Positions 53,698 through 62,833 of a stretch of 64,000 nt of DNA are shown in pieces. Source of the DNA: Bacilli bacterium (GTDB lineage Bacteria; Bacillota_I; Bacilli_A; RF39; UBA660). The notes under the pieces were generated by a model. It saw only the letters and a list, made by a program, of their open reading frames with translations, ran no database searches and was not told where the DNA came from. Where the stretch lies: NCBI GenBank assembly GCA_017450205.1, contig JAFSVF010000009.1, positions 62,001 through 126,000 on the forward strand, read 5' to 3'. The translations under genes were made by a program, and so were the position numbers. Numbering within the stretch: position 1 is the first letter of the stretch; each line of letters opens with the position of its first letter.

Positions 53698-54971
53698 TGA
53701 AAAAAATATTTAAGATTTTATTAATATGTATGTTTTTAATTCCATTTGCAGTTAGTGCTGATATGGGTGCTCCTTATATTAAACCAATTGAAGCTGTAAT
53801 TACTAAGAAGGGTGGAATTACTGCTAAAGACTATTCTGGTAAAACAAAACATTTTGCTGAAAATGAAGTTGTTTTAGTAACTGGTGTAGGTAATGAGATA
53901 AATATCATTACAAAGAGTAATGATTATTATGATGTTAGTAGTAGTGATATTAAATATATTATCCCTAAAACTAGTGAAGTTAAACCTGGAGATGATGGAG
54001 TAAATAAACTTCAAAAACAAAGAGAGTTTGAAGTAGTTATTGATGAAATTAAAGTTTATAAAGGACCTTCAATCGTATTTCCTGAAGTTGGTACTTTTAA
54101 AAAAGGAACTCAATTAACTGCTTTTTATGAAATGGAAACACCTGAAGCTTTTAGTGAGTGGTTTTATATTCAAGAAGAATCTTTAAGTGGCTGGATTCAA
54201 ATCCAAGGTGATGGTGATAATAGTTATCCAGTTTATGAAGTAAATGCTAAACCATTAAAAGTATTATTTACTAGTAATGTTACACTTAATGGTGTTGAAA
54301 TTAAAGAAAATAGTATTTATAAAATCTATTATTGGAGTAATCCTTATTTAACAATTGGACCAGTTATAAAAATAAATAATGATTTTTTAGATGTTACAAA
54401 TGAAAAAGTTGAAATTATTTCTGATTCTAAAAAAGTAACTGGATTATTTCATATGACTCAATTTAATTTTAGCCTTAAAAAAGATACTAAATTATATTCA
54501 GATTATAAATTAAGTGATGAAATTACAATAATACCAGCTGGTACTAAGTTATCAAATATTAATCTTTTACCTGATTATGTATTTGGTGATGAAAATGAAA
54601 ATTTTATTATTTATGTATCATATAATAACAAATTAGGTTGGATTAAAGTAAATGACAAAGGTGTTGAAAATATAGAAATAGATAATGATGAGTTAGTTAG
54701 TCCTTATATTGATCCTGAAGGCGATGATGGAGAAGAAGATGAAGAACAAACTACTGAACTTGCGGTTGTAGAAGAACCTAAAAAAGGAAAAAAATTAATA
54801 GATAAGAATACTATTATAATTTCTGTTGTAGTTGCTGTAAGTGCTGCTGTTATAGCATTCTCATCAATTGTTTTACTTAATAAAAAGAACAAAAAAGATA
54901 CTTTATCGGAAATTAATGAAGAATTAAGTAAAACTCAAAGTATTAAAATTAATAATAATGATGAAAAATAG
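53697..54971 (+). CDS. Membrane-anchored protein with SH3-like domains, 424 aa
   Basis: Signal peptide (1-20, LICMFLIPFAVSA), outer region, then an acidic stretch (EGDDGEEDEEQ) and a C-terminal membrane span (about 374-396) with a charged cytosolic tail. Residues about 115-180 (FEVVIDEIKVYKGPSIVFPEVGTFKKGTQL ... GWIQIQGDGD) form a bacterial SH3-type domain, and a second, more diverged copy may lie at about 255-330 (TKLYSDYKLSDE ... LGWIKVND). Such domains bind peptidoglycan or wall peptides. Last gene of the operon that starts at 51080. Confidence 0.8.
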   Translation: MKKIFKILLICMFLIPFAVSADMGAPYIKPIEAVITKKGGITAKDYSGKTKHFAENEVVLVTGVGNEINIITKSNDYYDVSSSDIKYIIPKTSEVKPGDDGVNKLQKQREFEVVIDEIKVYKGPSIVFPEVGTFKKGTQLTAFYEMETPEAFSEWFYIQEESLSGWIQIQGDGDNSYPVYEVNAKPLKVLFTSNVTLNGVEIKENSIYKIYYWSNPYLTIGPVIKINNDFLDVTNEKVEIISDSKKVTGLFHMTQFNFSLKKDTKLYSDYKLSDEITIIPAGTKLSNINLLPDYVFGDENENFIIYVSYNNKLGWIKVNDKGVENIEIDNDELVSPYIDPEGDDGEEDEEQTTELAVVEEPKKGKKLIDKNTIIISVVVAVSAAVIAFSSIVLLNKKNKKDTLSEINEELSKTQSIKINNNDEK

Positions 54972-54975
54972 ATAG

Positions 54976-55002
54976 ACAGGATTATTTCCTGTTTTTCTTT
55001 TT
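54976..55002 (+). terminator. Terminator of the envelope operon
   Basis: ACAGGA / TCCTGT (54976-54981, 54987-54992) followed by a T-rich tail. Confidence 0.75.
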
Positions 55003-55011
55003 TAAAAATGC

Positions 55012-55017
55012 TATAAT
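55012..55017 (+). promoter_or_regulatory. Extended -10 promoter (TGCTATAAT)
   Basis: TATAAT 22 bases before the ATG at 55040; TAGGAGG is the ribosome-binding site. Confidence 0.6.
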
Positions 55018-55039
55018 AATAAATAGTAGGAGGATTGTT

Positions 55040-55744
55040 ATGATTGAAATTAAAAATGTAACAAAAAAATATGGGAATAATATTGCCGTAAATGATGTCT
55101 CTTTCAAAGTTGGAGATGGAGAAATATTTGCATTTATTGGACACAATGGAGCAGGTAAAACAACTTTAATTAAATGTATTACAGGTATTCAAGAATTTGA
55201 TTCTGGAGATATTTTGATTAATGGTAAATCTATAAAAAAAGATTCAGTTGAATGTAAAAAAGAGATGGCTTTTGTTCCAGATAATCCTGAACTTTATGAA
55301 CAAATGAAAGCAATTGATTATATTAATTTTATTTGTGATATGTATGAAGTTAATGATGAAGATAGACAAAAATCTATTAAAAAATATGCTGAATTATTTG
55401 AAATAGAAGATAAGCTTAATGATACACTTGAGTCTTACTCACATGGTATGAAACAAAAGATTGCTCTTATTAGTGCACTTGTACATAATCCAAAAGTTTT
55501 AATAATGGATGAACCATTTGTAGGTTTAGATCCTAAAGCTGTATTTGATGTTAAAAAGATTATGAAAGATTTAACTAAGGAAGGTACTACAATTTTCTTT
55601 TCAACTCATATCTTAGAGGTTGCAGAAAAACTTTGTTCTAGAGTTGCTATTATTAAAAAGGGTGAATTAGTAAGTATTGGTACTATGAAAGAAGTTAAAG
55701 GTGACAAATCACTAGAAAAAGTCTTCTTAGAATTAGAGGATTAA
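55040..55744 (+). CDS. ABC transporter ATP-binding protein
   Basis: ATPase subunit of 234 residues: Walker A GHNGAGKT (34-41), Q-loop region FVPDNPELYEQ, signature SHGMKQK (about 137-143), Walker B VLIMDEPFVGLDP and switch His in STH. The closest pattern is the ABC-2/EcsA-like group of exporters. Together with the permease that starts one base after its stop it forms an export system; substrate unknown. Confidence 0.93.
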   Translation: MIEIKNVTKKYGNNIAVNDVSFKVGDGEIFAFIGHNGAGKTTLIKCITGIQEFDSGDILINGKSIKKDSVECKKEMAFVPDNPELYEQMKAIDYINFICDMYEVNDEDRQKSIKKYAELFEIEDKLNDTLESYSHGMKQKIALISALVHNPKVLIMDEPFVGLDPKAVFDVKKIMKDLTKEGTTIFFSTHILEVAEKLCSRVAIIKKGELVSIGTMKEVKGDKSLEKVFLELED

Positions 55745-55745
55745 A

Positions 55746-57356
55746 ATGAAAAAGTTATTATCTTTAATAAGAGCATGTTTTAAAGATAACATGTCTATAT
55801 TTAAAATTAAATCTAAGAATAAGAATAGTAAGTATTTACCATTTATTCTTGCATTAGTTTTAATGATTTCTTTTTATAATTATTCTGAACTTTTAATAGA
55901 ACCTCTAATAGAAGTTCATTTAGAATATGTTGTTATTACACTTTTTGTAGTTGGTACATGTGTTATGACATTTATGGAAGGAATCTATAAGAGCAGTGGA
56001 ATATTATTTAATTGTAAAGATGATGATTTATTATTGTCACTTCCTATAAAAAAGTCTACTGTTCTTTTCGTAAGATTACTTAAGTTTTATGTATTTGAAC
56101 TTATATTTAATAGTCTATTTTTAATACCTGCACTTATTTCTTATGCAGTTCATGTTAATCCTGGAATTATGTATTATATTGTATCTGTATTTGGAATTCT
56201 TTTACTTCCTATTATTCCAATTGTATTATCTACAATTATGGGTATATTTATATCTTTTGTTTCATCTCTAGCTAAAAATAAGAATATTATGCAAACAATT
56301 TTTACATTTTTCTTATGTGGTGTAATTTATGTAATATTATTTAGAATGAATGGTTTTGTAGAGAGTCTTGCAGAAAATGCTAAATCAATAAATGATTTAA
56401 TTATTAAAATATATTATCCAGCTGGACTATTTATTAATATGATTATTGATTTTAAGTTTATTGATTTAATTAAATTTATTTTTGTTAATGTATTACCTTT
56501 AGTTATATTAGTTTTAACATTTAAAAATATGTATTTTAGTATTAATTCTTCATTAAAGATTGTTAAAAAGAAGAGTGGTTATAGTAAGGACACTAATTAT
56601 AAAATTGTTACTAGTTCAAAAAGAAGTGCATTTATAAAAAAAGAAATTAAGAAACTTATTAATACTCCAGTATATATACTGAATTCATGTTTTGGATTAG
56701 TATTATATTTAGGAATTATTATTTATGCTGTTATAAATGTTGATGGTGTTATAAGTAAATTTCAAGCAGGTGGTGCAAATATACCATTTGATTTATATTC
56801 AATAATTCCTTTAGTTATATTAGGATTAGTTATTTTTACATCACTATTATCATCACTTACTTGTTCAATGATTTCATTAGAAGGTAAGTCATTTAATATA
56901 TTAAAGAGTTTACCAATTAAACCAATTGAAATTATTATGTATAAAGTATATACAGTGTTAGTTGTAGAAATACCGATTATACTTATTGGAGTTATTATAT
57001 CTATTATTAAATTTAAAATAGGTATTGTACCAAGTTTATTATTAATAGTTGCTTCTTGTGTATTTCCATTTATATCAGGAATATTTGGTATTATAGTTAA
57101 TATTAAATATCCTAAATTAGATGCTAAGGATGATACTGAAGTAGTTAAACAAAGTATGTCTTCATTTATAGCAGTTACTGGTGGTATGCTTGGAACAGGT
57201 GCATTTATTTACTTAATGTTTAAACTTATTGATTTTAAATTAAATATATCGCTAGTAATGTTAGCTGTTTTAATACTTGCTCTTATTATTTCTTCTTGCT
57301 TATATTGGTATGCTAAAAAGGTAAGTTCTAAAGAATTTGAAAAATTAGTTGTATAG
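55746..57356 (+). CDS. ABC transporter permease, 536 aa
   Basis: Membrane subunit with about 12 spans in two halves. Both halves carry the segment DDLLLSLPIKKSTV / FNILKSLPIKPIEIIMYK, a repeated LPI-x-x motif typical of large ABC-2-type permeases in Firmicutes. A cytosolic, basic loop lies at about 275-305. It begins one base after the ATPase gene, and a HAD protein gene follows after eight bases. Likely an exporter of a lipid, peptide or drug; nothing in the sequence decides which. Confidence 0.82.
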   Translation: MKKLLSLIRACFKDNMSIFKIKSKNKNSKYLPFILALVLMISFYNYSELLIEPLIEVHLEYVVITLFVVGTCVMTFMEGIYKSSGILFNCKDDDLLLSLPIKKSTVLFVRLLKFYVFELIFNSLFLIPALISYAVHVNPGIMYYIVSVFGILLLPIIPIVLSTIMGIFISFVSSLAKNKNIMQTIFTFFLCGVIYVILFRMNGFVESLAENAKSINDLIIKIYYPAGLFINMIIDFKFIDLIKFIFVNVLPLVILVLTFKNMYFSINSSLKIVKKKSGYSKDTNYKIVTSSKRSAFIKKEIKKLINTPVYILNSCFGLVLYLGIIIYAVINVDGVISKFQAGGANIPFDLYSIIPLVILGLVIFTSLLSSLTCSMISLEGKSFNILKSLPIKPIEIIMYKVYTVLVVEIPIILIGVIISIIKFKIGIVPSLLLIVASCVFPFISGIFGIIVNIKYPKLDAKDDTEVVKQSMSSFIAVTGGMLGTGAFIYLMFKLIDFKLNISLVMLAVLILALIISSCLYWYAKKVSSKEFEKLVV

Positions 57357-57364
57357 GAGTATAT

Positions 57365-58303
57365 ATGCATAAAGGAATAGATAATTATAAAGATAATTGT
57401 TATTATTTGAATGATGTAAAAAAAGCTATTGATGAAAATAGAACTGTATTTCTAGATATTGATGGTGTTATTCAACCAGGAACACAAAAAAGATTTGATC
57501 ATGATAATGAATATTTAAAGAAATATTTATATGAAAAGTATGATGACGAGAGATATCTTGAAATGATGCATTATGATGCTGGTGCAGTATTTTATGATTG
57601 GAGACCTTCATCAGTAGGATTTTTAAGAGAATTATTAGATACTACTTATTCTCACATTGTTCTTTCTAGTGACTGGAGAAGTGGACACTCATTTGAAGAA
57701 TTAAAAGCATTCTTTAAAATGTATGATTTAGATGATTATTTAATTGATAGAACTCCTTTTGATGATACATATAAAAAGTTTTATTCACATGAAAGTTCTA
57801 TAAAAGAGTATTTAAGTCTACATCCGGAAATAAAAAAGTATATTGTGTTAGATGATATTAATTTATATGAAAGTTTTGGAGAAAATTTTAGATTAGTTAA
57901 TAATATGTATAACTCTCTAGGATTAGGTGATTATGAGTATGCAAAATTTGTATTAAATCATAATCCTGAGATAAGAATAGAAAATAATATTATTTCTTTT
58001 GATGATTTTATTATGATGCATTTTAATATTATTGAAGATGATAATTATAAAATAATGTATATCGATTCTATATATAATAAATATAATTCTTTAAATATTG
58101 ATTTATATATAACTTATATTTTAGCTTATATGTTTAAGAGATACTTAGATATTAATGAATTTATAATTAATGATTTTAAATATAAATTTAATGATTTAGG
58201 AATAGGTTATAAAGATTCATTTGGTTGTTTAATTGTAGTTAGAGATTATTATGAGAGTAGTAAACACAATAGTTTAAAAACAAGAATACTTAAGAAGATT
58301 TAA
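57365..58303 (+). CDS. HAD-superfamily protein (SAK RNA-repair-associated type)
   Basis: The N-terminal 190 residues are a HAD fold: motif I TVFLDIDGV with the nucleophile Asp, motif II LSSDWR, and motif IV VLDD. The spacing and the WRPSSVGFLREL and SSDWRSG sequences match the HAD domain described in Swiss-army-knife RNA repair proteins (PF18143). The C-terminal 120 residues are helical and unassigned. Known members are phosphatases, possibly acting on nucleic acid ends. It follows the ABC permease by eight bases, so it is probably co-transcribed. Confidence 0.75.
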   Translation: MHKGIDNYKDNCYYLNDVKKAIDENRTVFLDIDGVIQPGTQKRFDHDNEYLKKYLYEKYDDERYLEMMHYDAGAVFYDWRPSSVGFLRELLDTTYSHIVLSSDWRSGHSFEELKAFFKMYDLDDYLIDRTPFDDTYKKFYSHESSIKEYLSLHPEIKKYIVLDDINLYESFGENFRLVNNMYNSLGLGDYEYAKFVLNHNPEIRIENNIISFDDFIMMHFNIIEDDNYKIMYIDSIYNKYNSLNIDLYITYILAYMFKRYLDINEFIINDFKYKFNDLGIGYKDSFGCLIVVRDYYESSKHNSLKTRILKKI

Positions 58304-58320
58304 AATTAATCTTCTTTTTT
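58292..58320 (+). terminator. Terminator overlapping the HAD gene stop
   Basis: AAGAAGATT / AATCTTCTT (58292-58300, 58308-58316) followed by T. Confidence 0.88.
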
Positions 58321-58322
58321 GA

Positions 58323-58328
58323 TATAAT
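58323..58328 (+). promoter_or_regulatory. Extended -10 promoter (TGATATAAT)
   Basis: TATAAT 15 bases before the ATG at 58344. Confidence 0.55.
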
Positions 58329-58343
58329 AGATATGTGATCTTT

Positions 58344-59267
58344 ATGAATATGAAAAAGTTTAAGAAAAAATTAACTCTTTTAAGTCTGGTTCTTATGACT
58401 ACTTTAAGTTCTAGTGGATCTAAAGGAGTTATAAATGAAAGACTTCCTTTTGATAAGAATCAAATAAGAAATGAAATAGATATAGAAAAGGACTCATATG
58501 TTATTCAAGGAATATGTGTTGTAGATGATTATATTTTTGTTTCTCTTTATAATGATTCAATAAGTAAATCATCTAAAGTGTTTATATATGACTTAGATAT
58601 GAACTTTATTAAAGAATGTAGTCTTAATAATAATAGTCATGTTGGTGGTATAGCTTATGATGATATAAATCAAATAGTTTGGATTACAGATATTAAAGGT
58701 ACTGTTAGTGGATATAATAAAGATGAATTTATTGTAAATGATCATATAAATCCTAAATATTATAGATTAGATGTATCTAATGGACTTACTAATATATATG
58801 GAAATAATTCAGTTGCTTATATTACTTATTATGATGGATATTTATTCTTAGGAGATTATGCATTAGAAACTTTTTCTACTTTGAAAAAGTTTAAAATACA
58901 AGATAATGGTTCAATAAATCCTGATGATTATGAAAAAATATATTTTTATGGTTTAGTACAAGGATTATCTTTCTTTGAACATGATGGTAGTACTTATATG
59001 TTAGTGTCTTCATCTATTGGTACTAATTTTAAATCTAATATAAAGTTAGTTAAGTATGATCCTAATATTAAAGATTATCGTAATGAAAAGTGTTTAAATA
59101 TTGAAATGCCTAATATGCTTGAACAAATATATATGGATAAATCTAATATACTATATAGTACTTTTGAATCTAATGCTGATAAATACAAAAAGAGTATTAA
59201 ACATTCAGGAGATATTATTATTGAAGATTTAGATGAAAAAATAGATGATTATATACATAAGTTGTAA
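58344..59267 (+). CDS. Secreted beta-propeller-like protein, 307 aa
   Basis: A basic start followed by a hydrophobic signal segment (about 8-22, LTLLSLVLMTTLS) and no lipobox Cys. The mature part shows repeated strand blocks such as VVDDYIFVSLYND, IAYDDINQIVWITDIKG and YYDGYLFLGDYALE, which resemble blades of a six-bladed beta-propeller of the NHL/SMP-30 type. Such proteins often bind sugars or peptides outside the cell. The ATG at 58344 follows GTGATC; ATG 58350 is also possible. Single gene between terminators. Confidence 0.68.
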   Translation: MNMKKFKKKLTLLSLVLMTTLSSSGSKGVINERLPFDKNQIRNEIDIEKDSYVIQGICVVDDYIFVSLYNDSISKSSKVFIYDLDMNFIKECSLNNNSHVGGIAYDDINQIVWITDIKGTVSGYNKDEFIVNDHINPKYYRLDVSNGLTNIYGNNSVAYITYYDGYLFLGDYALETFSTLKKFKIQDNGSINPDDYEKIYFYGLVQGLSFFEHDGSTYMLVSSSIGTNFKSNIKLVKYDPNIKDYRNEKCLNIEMPNMLEQIYMDKSNILYSTFESNADKYKKSIKHSGDIIIEDLDEKIDDYIHKL

Positions 59268-59292
59268 ATTTTTAAAAATTTACAATTTTTTT
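59262..59292 (+). terminator. Terminator overlapping the stop codon
   Basis: The stop codon lies in TTGTAAATT, which pairs with AATTTACAA (59262-59270, 59277-59285), followed by T. Confidence 0.82.
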
Positions 59293-59295
59293 ATT

Positions 59296-59329
59296 TTGTA
59301 ACTTACTTGTAACTTTAGCTTCATATAAT
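59296..59329 (+). promoter_or_regulatory. Promoter with 11-base direct repeats (OmpR/PhoB-type site)
   Basis: TTGTAACTT occurs at 59296-59304 and again at 59307-59315, an 11-base period, and TATAAT follows at 59324-59329 with no -35 at 17 bases. Tandem 11-base-spaced repeats replacing the -35 are typical of sites bound by OmpR/PhoB-type response regulators. No such regulator gene is in the window. Confidence 0.55.
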
Positions 59330-59356
59330 GAAGATGTAAAAAGGAGAGAAAAGTGT

Positions 59357-59515
59357 ATGGAAAATTTAGAAAGAAAATTTAATATTGGATTTTTATCAGT
59401 TAGTTTATTCGTATTATTATCTTTATTAGGATTATATATACTACTTGAAATAACTGAATCAAAACCAAATGTGAATTTAGCAAGTAATTACAATATAAAT
59501 GAAAATATAATATAA
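59357..59515 (+). CDS. 52-residue single-span membrane peptide
   Basis: Starts MENLERKFNIG, then one membrane helix (about 11-30), then a short polar, Asn-rich outer tail ending NINENII. AAGGAG lies at the right distance before its ATG (59341-59346). It is followed after 19 bases by the ABC ATPase gene and has its own regulated-looking promoter, so it is the first gene of that operon. It could be a regulator, a subunit or a substrate of the exporter. No family recognised. Confidence 0.68.
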   Translation: MENLERKFNIGFLSVSLFVLLSLLGLYILLEITESKPNVNLASNYNINENII

Positions 59516-59534
59516 TAATTAAGGAGTGATTAAG

Positions 59535-60206
59535 ATGGAGATATTAAAAGTAGAGAATTTAACTAAAGTTTATGGTAAAGGATCAACTGAAGTAAGAGCA
59601 CTTGATGATGTTAGTTTTAGTGTTAAGAAAGGTGAATTTGTTGCAATTGTTGGAGCTTCTGGTTCAGGAAAATCAACACTTTTACATTTACTTGGTGGAG
59701 TAGATAGACCAACTAGTGGAAAAGTATTTATAGATGGTGAAGATATATTTAAACTTAATGATGAAAAACTTGCTATATTTAGAAGAAGACAAGTAGGATT
59801 AATTTATCAGTTTTATAATTTAATTCCAATTCTAAATGCTGAAGAAAATATTACATTACCTTTATCTCTTGATAATAGAAAAGTAGATAAAGTAGAGTTA
59901 GATGAACTTATCAAGTTATTAGGTTTAGAAAGAAGAAAGAAACATTTACCTAATGAACTTTCTGGTGGCCAACAACAAAGAGTATCAATTGGTAGAGCTT
60001 TAATTACAAAACCTACGATTGTACTTGCAGATGAACCAACAGGTAACTTAGATAGTAAGTCTAGCGATGAAATAGTAGCATTACTTAAAAAGAGTAATAA
60101 AGAATATAAACAAACCATTGTAATGATTACTCATAATATGGAAATTGCTAAGGAAGCAGATCGTGTTATAAAAATTGAAGATGGAAAAATTATTGAGGAG
60201 GTTTAA
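59535..60206 (+). CDS. ABC transporter ATP-binding protein, LolD/MacB type
   Basis: ATPase of 223 residues with Walker A GASGSGKST (40-48), signature LSGGQQQRVSIGRAL (about 136-150), Walker B ADEPTGNLD and switch His in ITHNM. The LSGGQQQR and PTGNLDS pattern is that of the MacB/LolD/BceA group that pairs with FtsX-type permeases. Start at 59535 follows AAGGAGTGAT. The permease gene begins three bases after its stop. Confidence 0.94.
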   Translation: MEILKVENLTKVYGKGSTEVRALDDVSFSVKKGEFVAIVGASGSGKSTLLHLLGGVDRPTSGKVFIDGEDIFKLNDEKLAIFRRRQVGLIYQFYNLIPILNAEENITLPLSLDNRKVDKVELDELIKLLGLERRKKHLPNELSGGQQQRVSIGRALITKPTIVLADEPTGNLDSKSSDEIVALLKKSNKEYKQTIVMITHNMEIAKEADRVIKIEDGKIIEEV

Positions 60207-60208
60207 TA

Positions 60209-62809
60209 ATGAACTTGCTTAATAAATTAACTGTTAAGAATTTAAAACTAAATAAAAAGAGAACAATAGTTACTATTATAGGTATAATACTTTCAATAGC
60301 ACTTTTAACTGCTGTATCTTCTTTTTATACTAGTGGAATAAATTCTTTAATTGAATATGAAAAGTATATAACTGGTAATTATCATGTTAAATTTGAAAAT
60401 GTTAGTGAAGAAGACTTAGAGTTTCTTAAATTAAATGAGAATTTTGAATTTATTAGTGTAATGAAAGATATTGGTTACTCTAAGATAAAATCTAATAATG
60501 AGAATAAACCATATGTTTTTGTTAAAGGTTATACTAAAGAATCATTTAATCAATTAGGAGTTAGATTAATTGATGGAAGACTTCCCGAAAACGATTCTGA
60601 AGTATTAATTCCAACTCATCTTTATACTAATGGAAGAGTTAAATATGAGATTGGTGATAAGATTAAATTAAATCTTGGTAAAAGATATATAAATGGTGTA
60701 GCTGTTAATCAAAATGCACCTTATGAAAAAGAAGAAATGTTCAAAGCTGAAGAAGAAAAAGAATATACAGTTGTAGGTAAGATAGAAAGACCTATTTCTA
60801 AAGTAGAACCTTATTCAGCTCCAGGATATACTTTGATTACTTTATTACCAGAAATTAAAAAAGACGATTCTCTAGATTTATATATTAGATTTAAGAAAGA
60901 TAGACTTAAAAATTTTTATAGGAGTATTGCTTTAATTGAAGGTTTTGATCCTGATTTATTTACTAAAGCAACTGATACAAGTAAACTTTCTGACTTTACC
61001 GAAGAGGAAGAAGCGAAATTAGATGAACAATACGAAAATAGAAAATATGATTTTGTATTAAACCAATATTTAGCTGAATTTGAAAAGAATCCTCTTACTG
61101 GTTCTGCAATGGGAGATATGGGTAGAGTAGTAATACTTGTTTTAGCTATTATTGTAGTATCTTCAGTATTTTGTATAAGAAATAGTTTTGATATTTCAAT
61201 TACAGAAAAGATTAAACAATATGGTATGTTAAGAAGTGTTGGAGCTACTAAGAAACAAATTAGAAAAAATGTATTATATGAAGCAACCGTTTTAGGCCTT
61301 ATTGGTATTCCTTTAGGTATTATTTTAGGATTAGTTGCAACTATAATTCTTATGATTATTACTAATGTTTTAACAGATGGAATGTTAGGAAATGGACTTA
61401 CATTAAAGTTTGTATTTTCATGGATTGCAGTTATTGCATCTATTATACTTGGATTTGTAACTATTTATTTATCTGCATTAAAGAGTGCGTTTAAAGCATC
61501 TCATGTTTCTCCAATTGAATCTATTAGAAATTCTGCTAATATCAAGATTAAAAGAAAAAGCTTGAAAGTACCTAAAATTATTTCTAAGATTTTTAAAATT
61601 GGTGGAGAAATTAGTTATAAAAACATTAAGAGAAATAAAAGAAAATTTAGAACTACTGTTATTTCTATTATAATATCTGTTAGTGTTTTTATTGGTTTAA
61701 CATCATTTATGAATGTTGCTATGATGTCTGTAAAAGATGAAATTAAAAATGCTGATTATACAATCTCTGTTTCGATTGATTATCCTCTTGATAAAACATT
61801 ACAAAAATATAGAGACTTTAAGAATGTTACAAATGTAGATAAAGTATCTATAACGAAAACTGATTATATGTTTTTAGATAATGTATCATTCAGTGATGAT
61901 TATAAAAGAATAGAAAAAGATAATGTAGAGTATCAAGATACTTATGTTCAAGTTAAAGCTTTAGATAATGATTCATTTAATGAATATTTAAAGAGTTTAA
62001 AACTAAATCCAGATGATTATAAAGATAAAGCTATTTTAAATAATATAGTTTTAAAATATGATAATAGTAAAAAGGTAAAGATAAATACATTTAATATTAA
62101 TGAAGGAGATTCTATTAAGAATAGAATTGAAGTCGAAGGTGATAAGGATTTTTCAATTAAAGTAGGAAAAATTACTTATGATAGACCATTTGGTGAAGCT
62201 AATAATGTTAATCAACCTTTATTAATTATTAATTATGATTTATATAAAAATACATTTAATAAAGACTTTGATAAAATTAAAATTTATATTAATTCAAGTG
62301 ATTCTAAGACTAGTCAAGATGAATTAGAAAAATTACTAAATAATGAAGGATATAGTTTAGAAAATATTGAAGAAACTGTAAGACAAATGAATAATATAAT
62401 TCTTTTAGTAGGTATATTCCTTTATGGATTTATTACTGTAATTACTTTAATTGGAGTAACTAATATATTTAATACAATTAATTCTAACATTAGTTTAAGA
62501 AGACAAGAATTTGCTATGTTAAAATCGATTGGTATGACTAAAAAGGAATTTAATAATATGATTCGTTTAGAGAGTATATTTATTGGAATTAAATCACTTG
62601 TATTTGGTATTCCTGGTGGAATAGGTATTTCATTACTTGTATATAAATCTTTTGATGTAGGTAGTGCTATTCCATATCAATTACCATTAAATGCAATTAT
62701 TATTTCTGTAGTAGCAGTATTCTTACTTATTTCAATTATAATGAGTTATTCTGTTAAGAAATGTGAGAATCAAAATATTATTGAAACTATTAGAAATGAA
62801 AATATTTAA
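60209..62809 (+). CDS. FtsX-type ABC permease, 866 aa
   Basis: Membrane protein with a first span at about 16-38, a large outer domain (about 45-300), three spans (about 304-325, 360-390 and 403-430), a second N-terminal-like span (about 485-507), another outer region (510-725) and three closing spans. Two FtsX domains are clear: IKQYGMLRSVGATKKQI and RRQEFAMLKSIGMTKKEF mark the same cytosolic loop in each. This duplicated layout with a large outer domain resembles YtrF/BceB or YknZ-like exporters that handle peptides. Paired with the LolD-type ATPase and the 52-residue peptide gene. Confidence 0.9.
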   Translation: MNLLNKLTVKNLKLNKKRTIVTIIGIILSIALLTAVSSFYTSGINSLIEYEKYITGNYHVKFENVSEEDLEFLKLNENFEFISVMKDIGYSKIKSNNENKPYVFVKGYTKESFNQLGVRLIDGRLPENDSEVLIPTHLYTNGRVKYEIGDKIKLNLGKRYINGVAVNQNAPYEKEEMFKAEEEKEYTVVGKIERPISKVEPYSAPGYTLITLLPEIKKDDSLDLYIRFKKDRLKNFYRSIALIEGFDPDLFTKATDTSKLSDFTEEEEAKLDEQYENRKYDFVLNQYLAEFEKNPLTGSAMGDMGRVVILVLAIIVVSSVFCIRNSFDISITEKIKQYGMLRSVGATKKQIRKNVLYEATVLGLIGIPLGIILGLVATIILMIITNVLTDGMLGNGLTLKFVFSWIAVIASIILGFVTIYLSALKSAFKASHVSPIESIRNSANIKIKRKSLKVPKIISKIFKIGGEISYKNIKRNKRKFRTTVISIIISVSVFIGLTSFMNVAMMSVKDEIKNADYTISVSIDYPLDKTLQKYRDFKNVTNVDKVSITKTDYMFLDNVSFSDDYKRIEKDNVEYQDTYVQVKALDNDSFNEYLKSLKLNPDDYKDKAILNNIVLKYDNSKKVKINTFNINEGDSIKNRIEVEGDKDFSIKVGKITYDRPFGEANNVNQPLLIINYDLYKNTFNKDFDKIKIYINSSDSKTSQDELEKLLNNEGYSLENIEETVRQMNNIILLVGIFLYGFITVITLIGVTNIFNTINSNISLRRQEFAMLKSIGMTKKEFNNMIRLESIFIGIKSLVFGIPGGIGISLLVYKSFDVGSAIPYQLPLNAIIISVVAVFLLISIIMSYSVKKCENQNIIETIRNENI

Positions 62810-62833
62810 AGGAACTTTATGTTCCTTTTTTTG
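62808..62833 (+). terminator. Terminator of the FtsX-type exporter operon
   Basis: AAAGGAAC-TTTAT-GTTCCTTT (62808-62828) followed by T. Confidence 0.92.
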
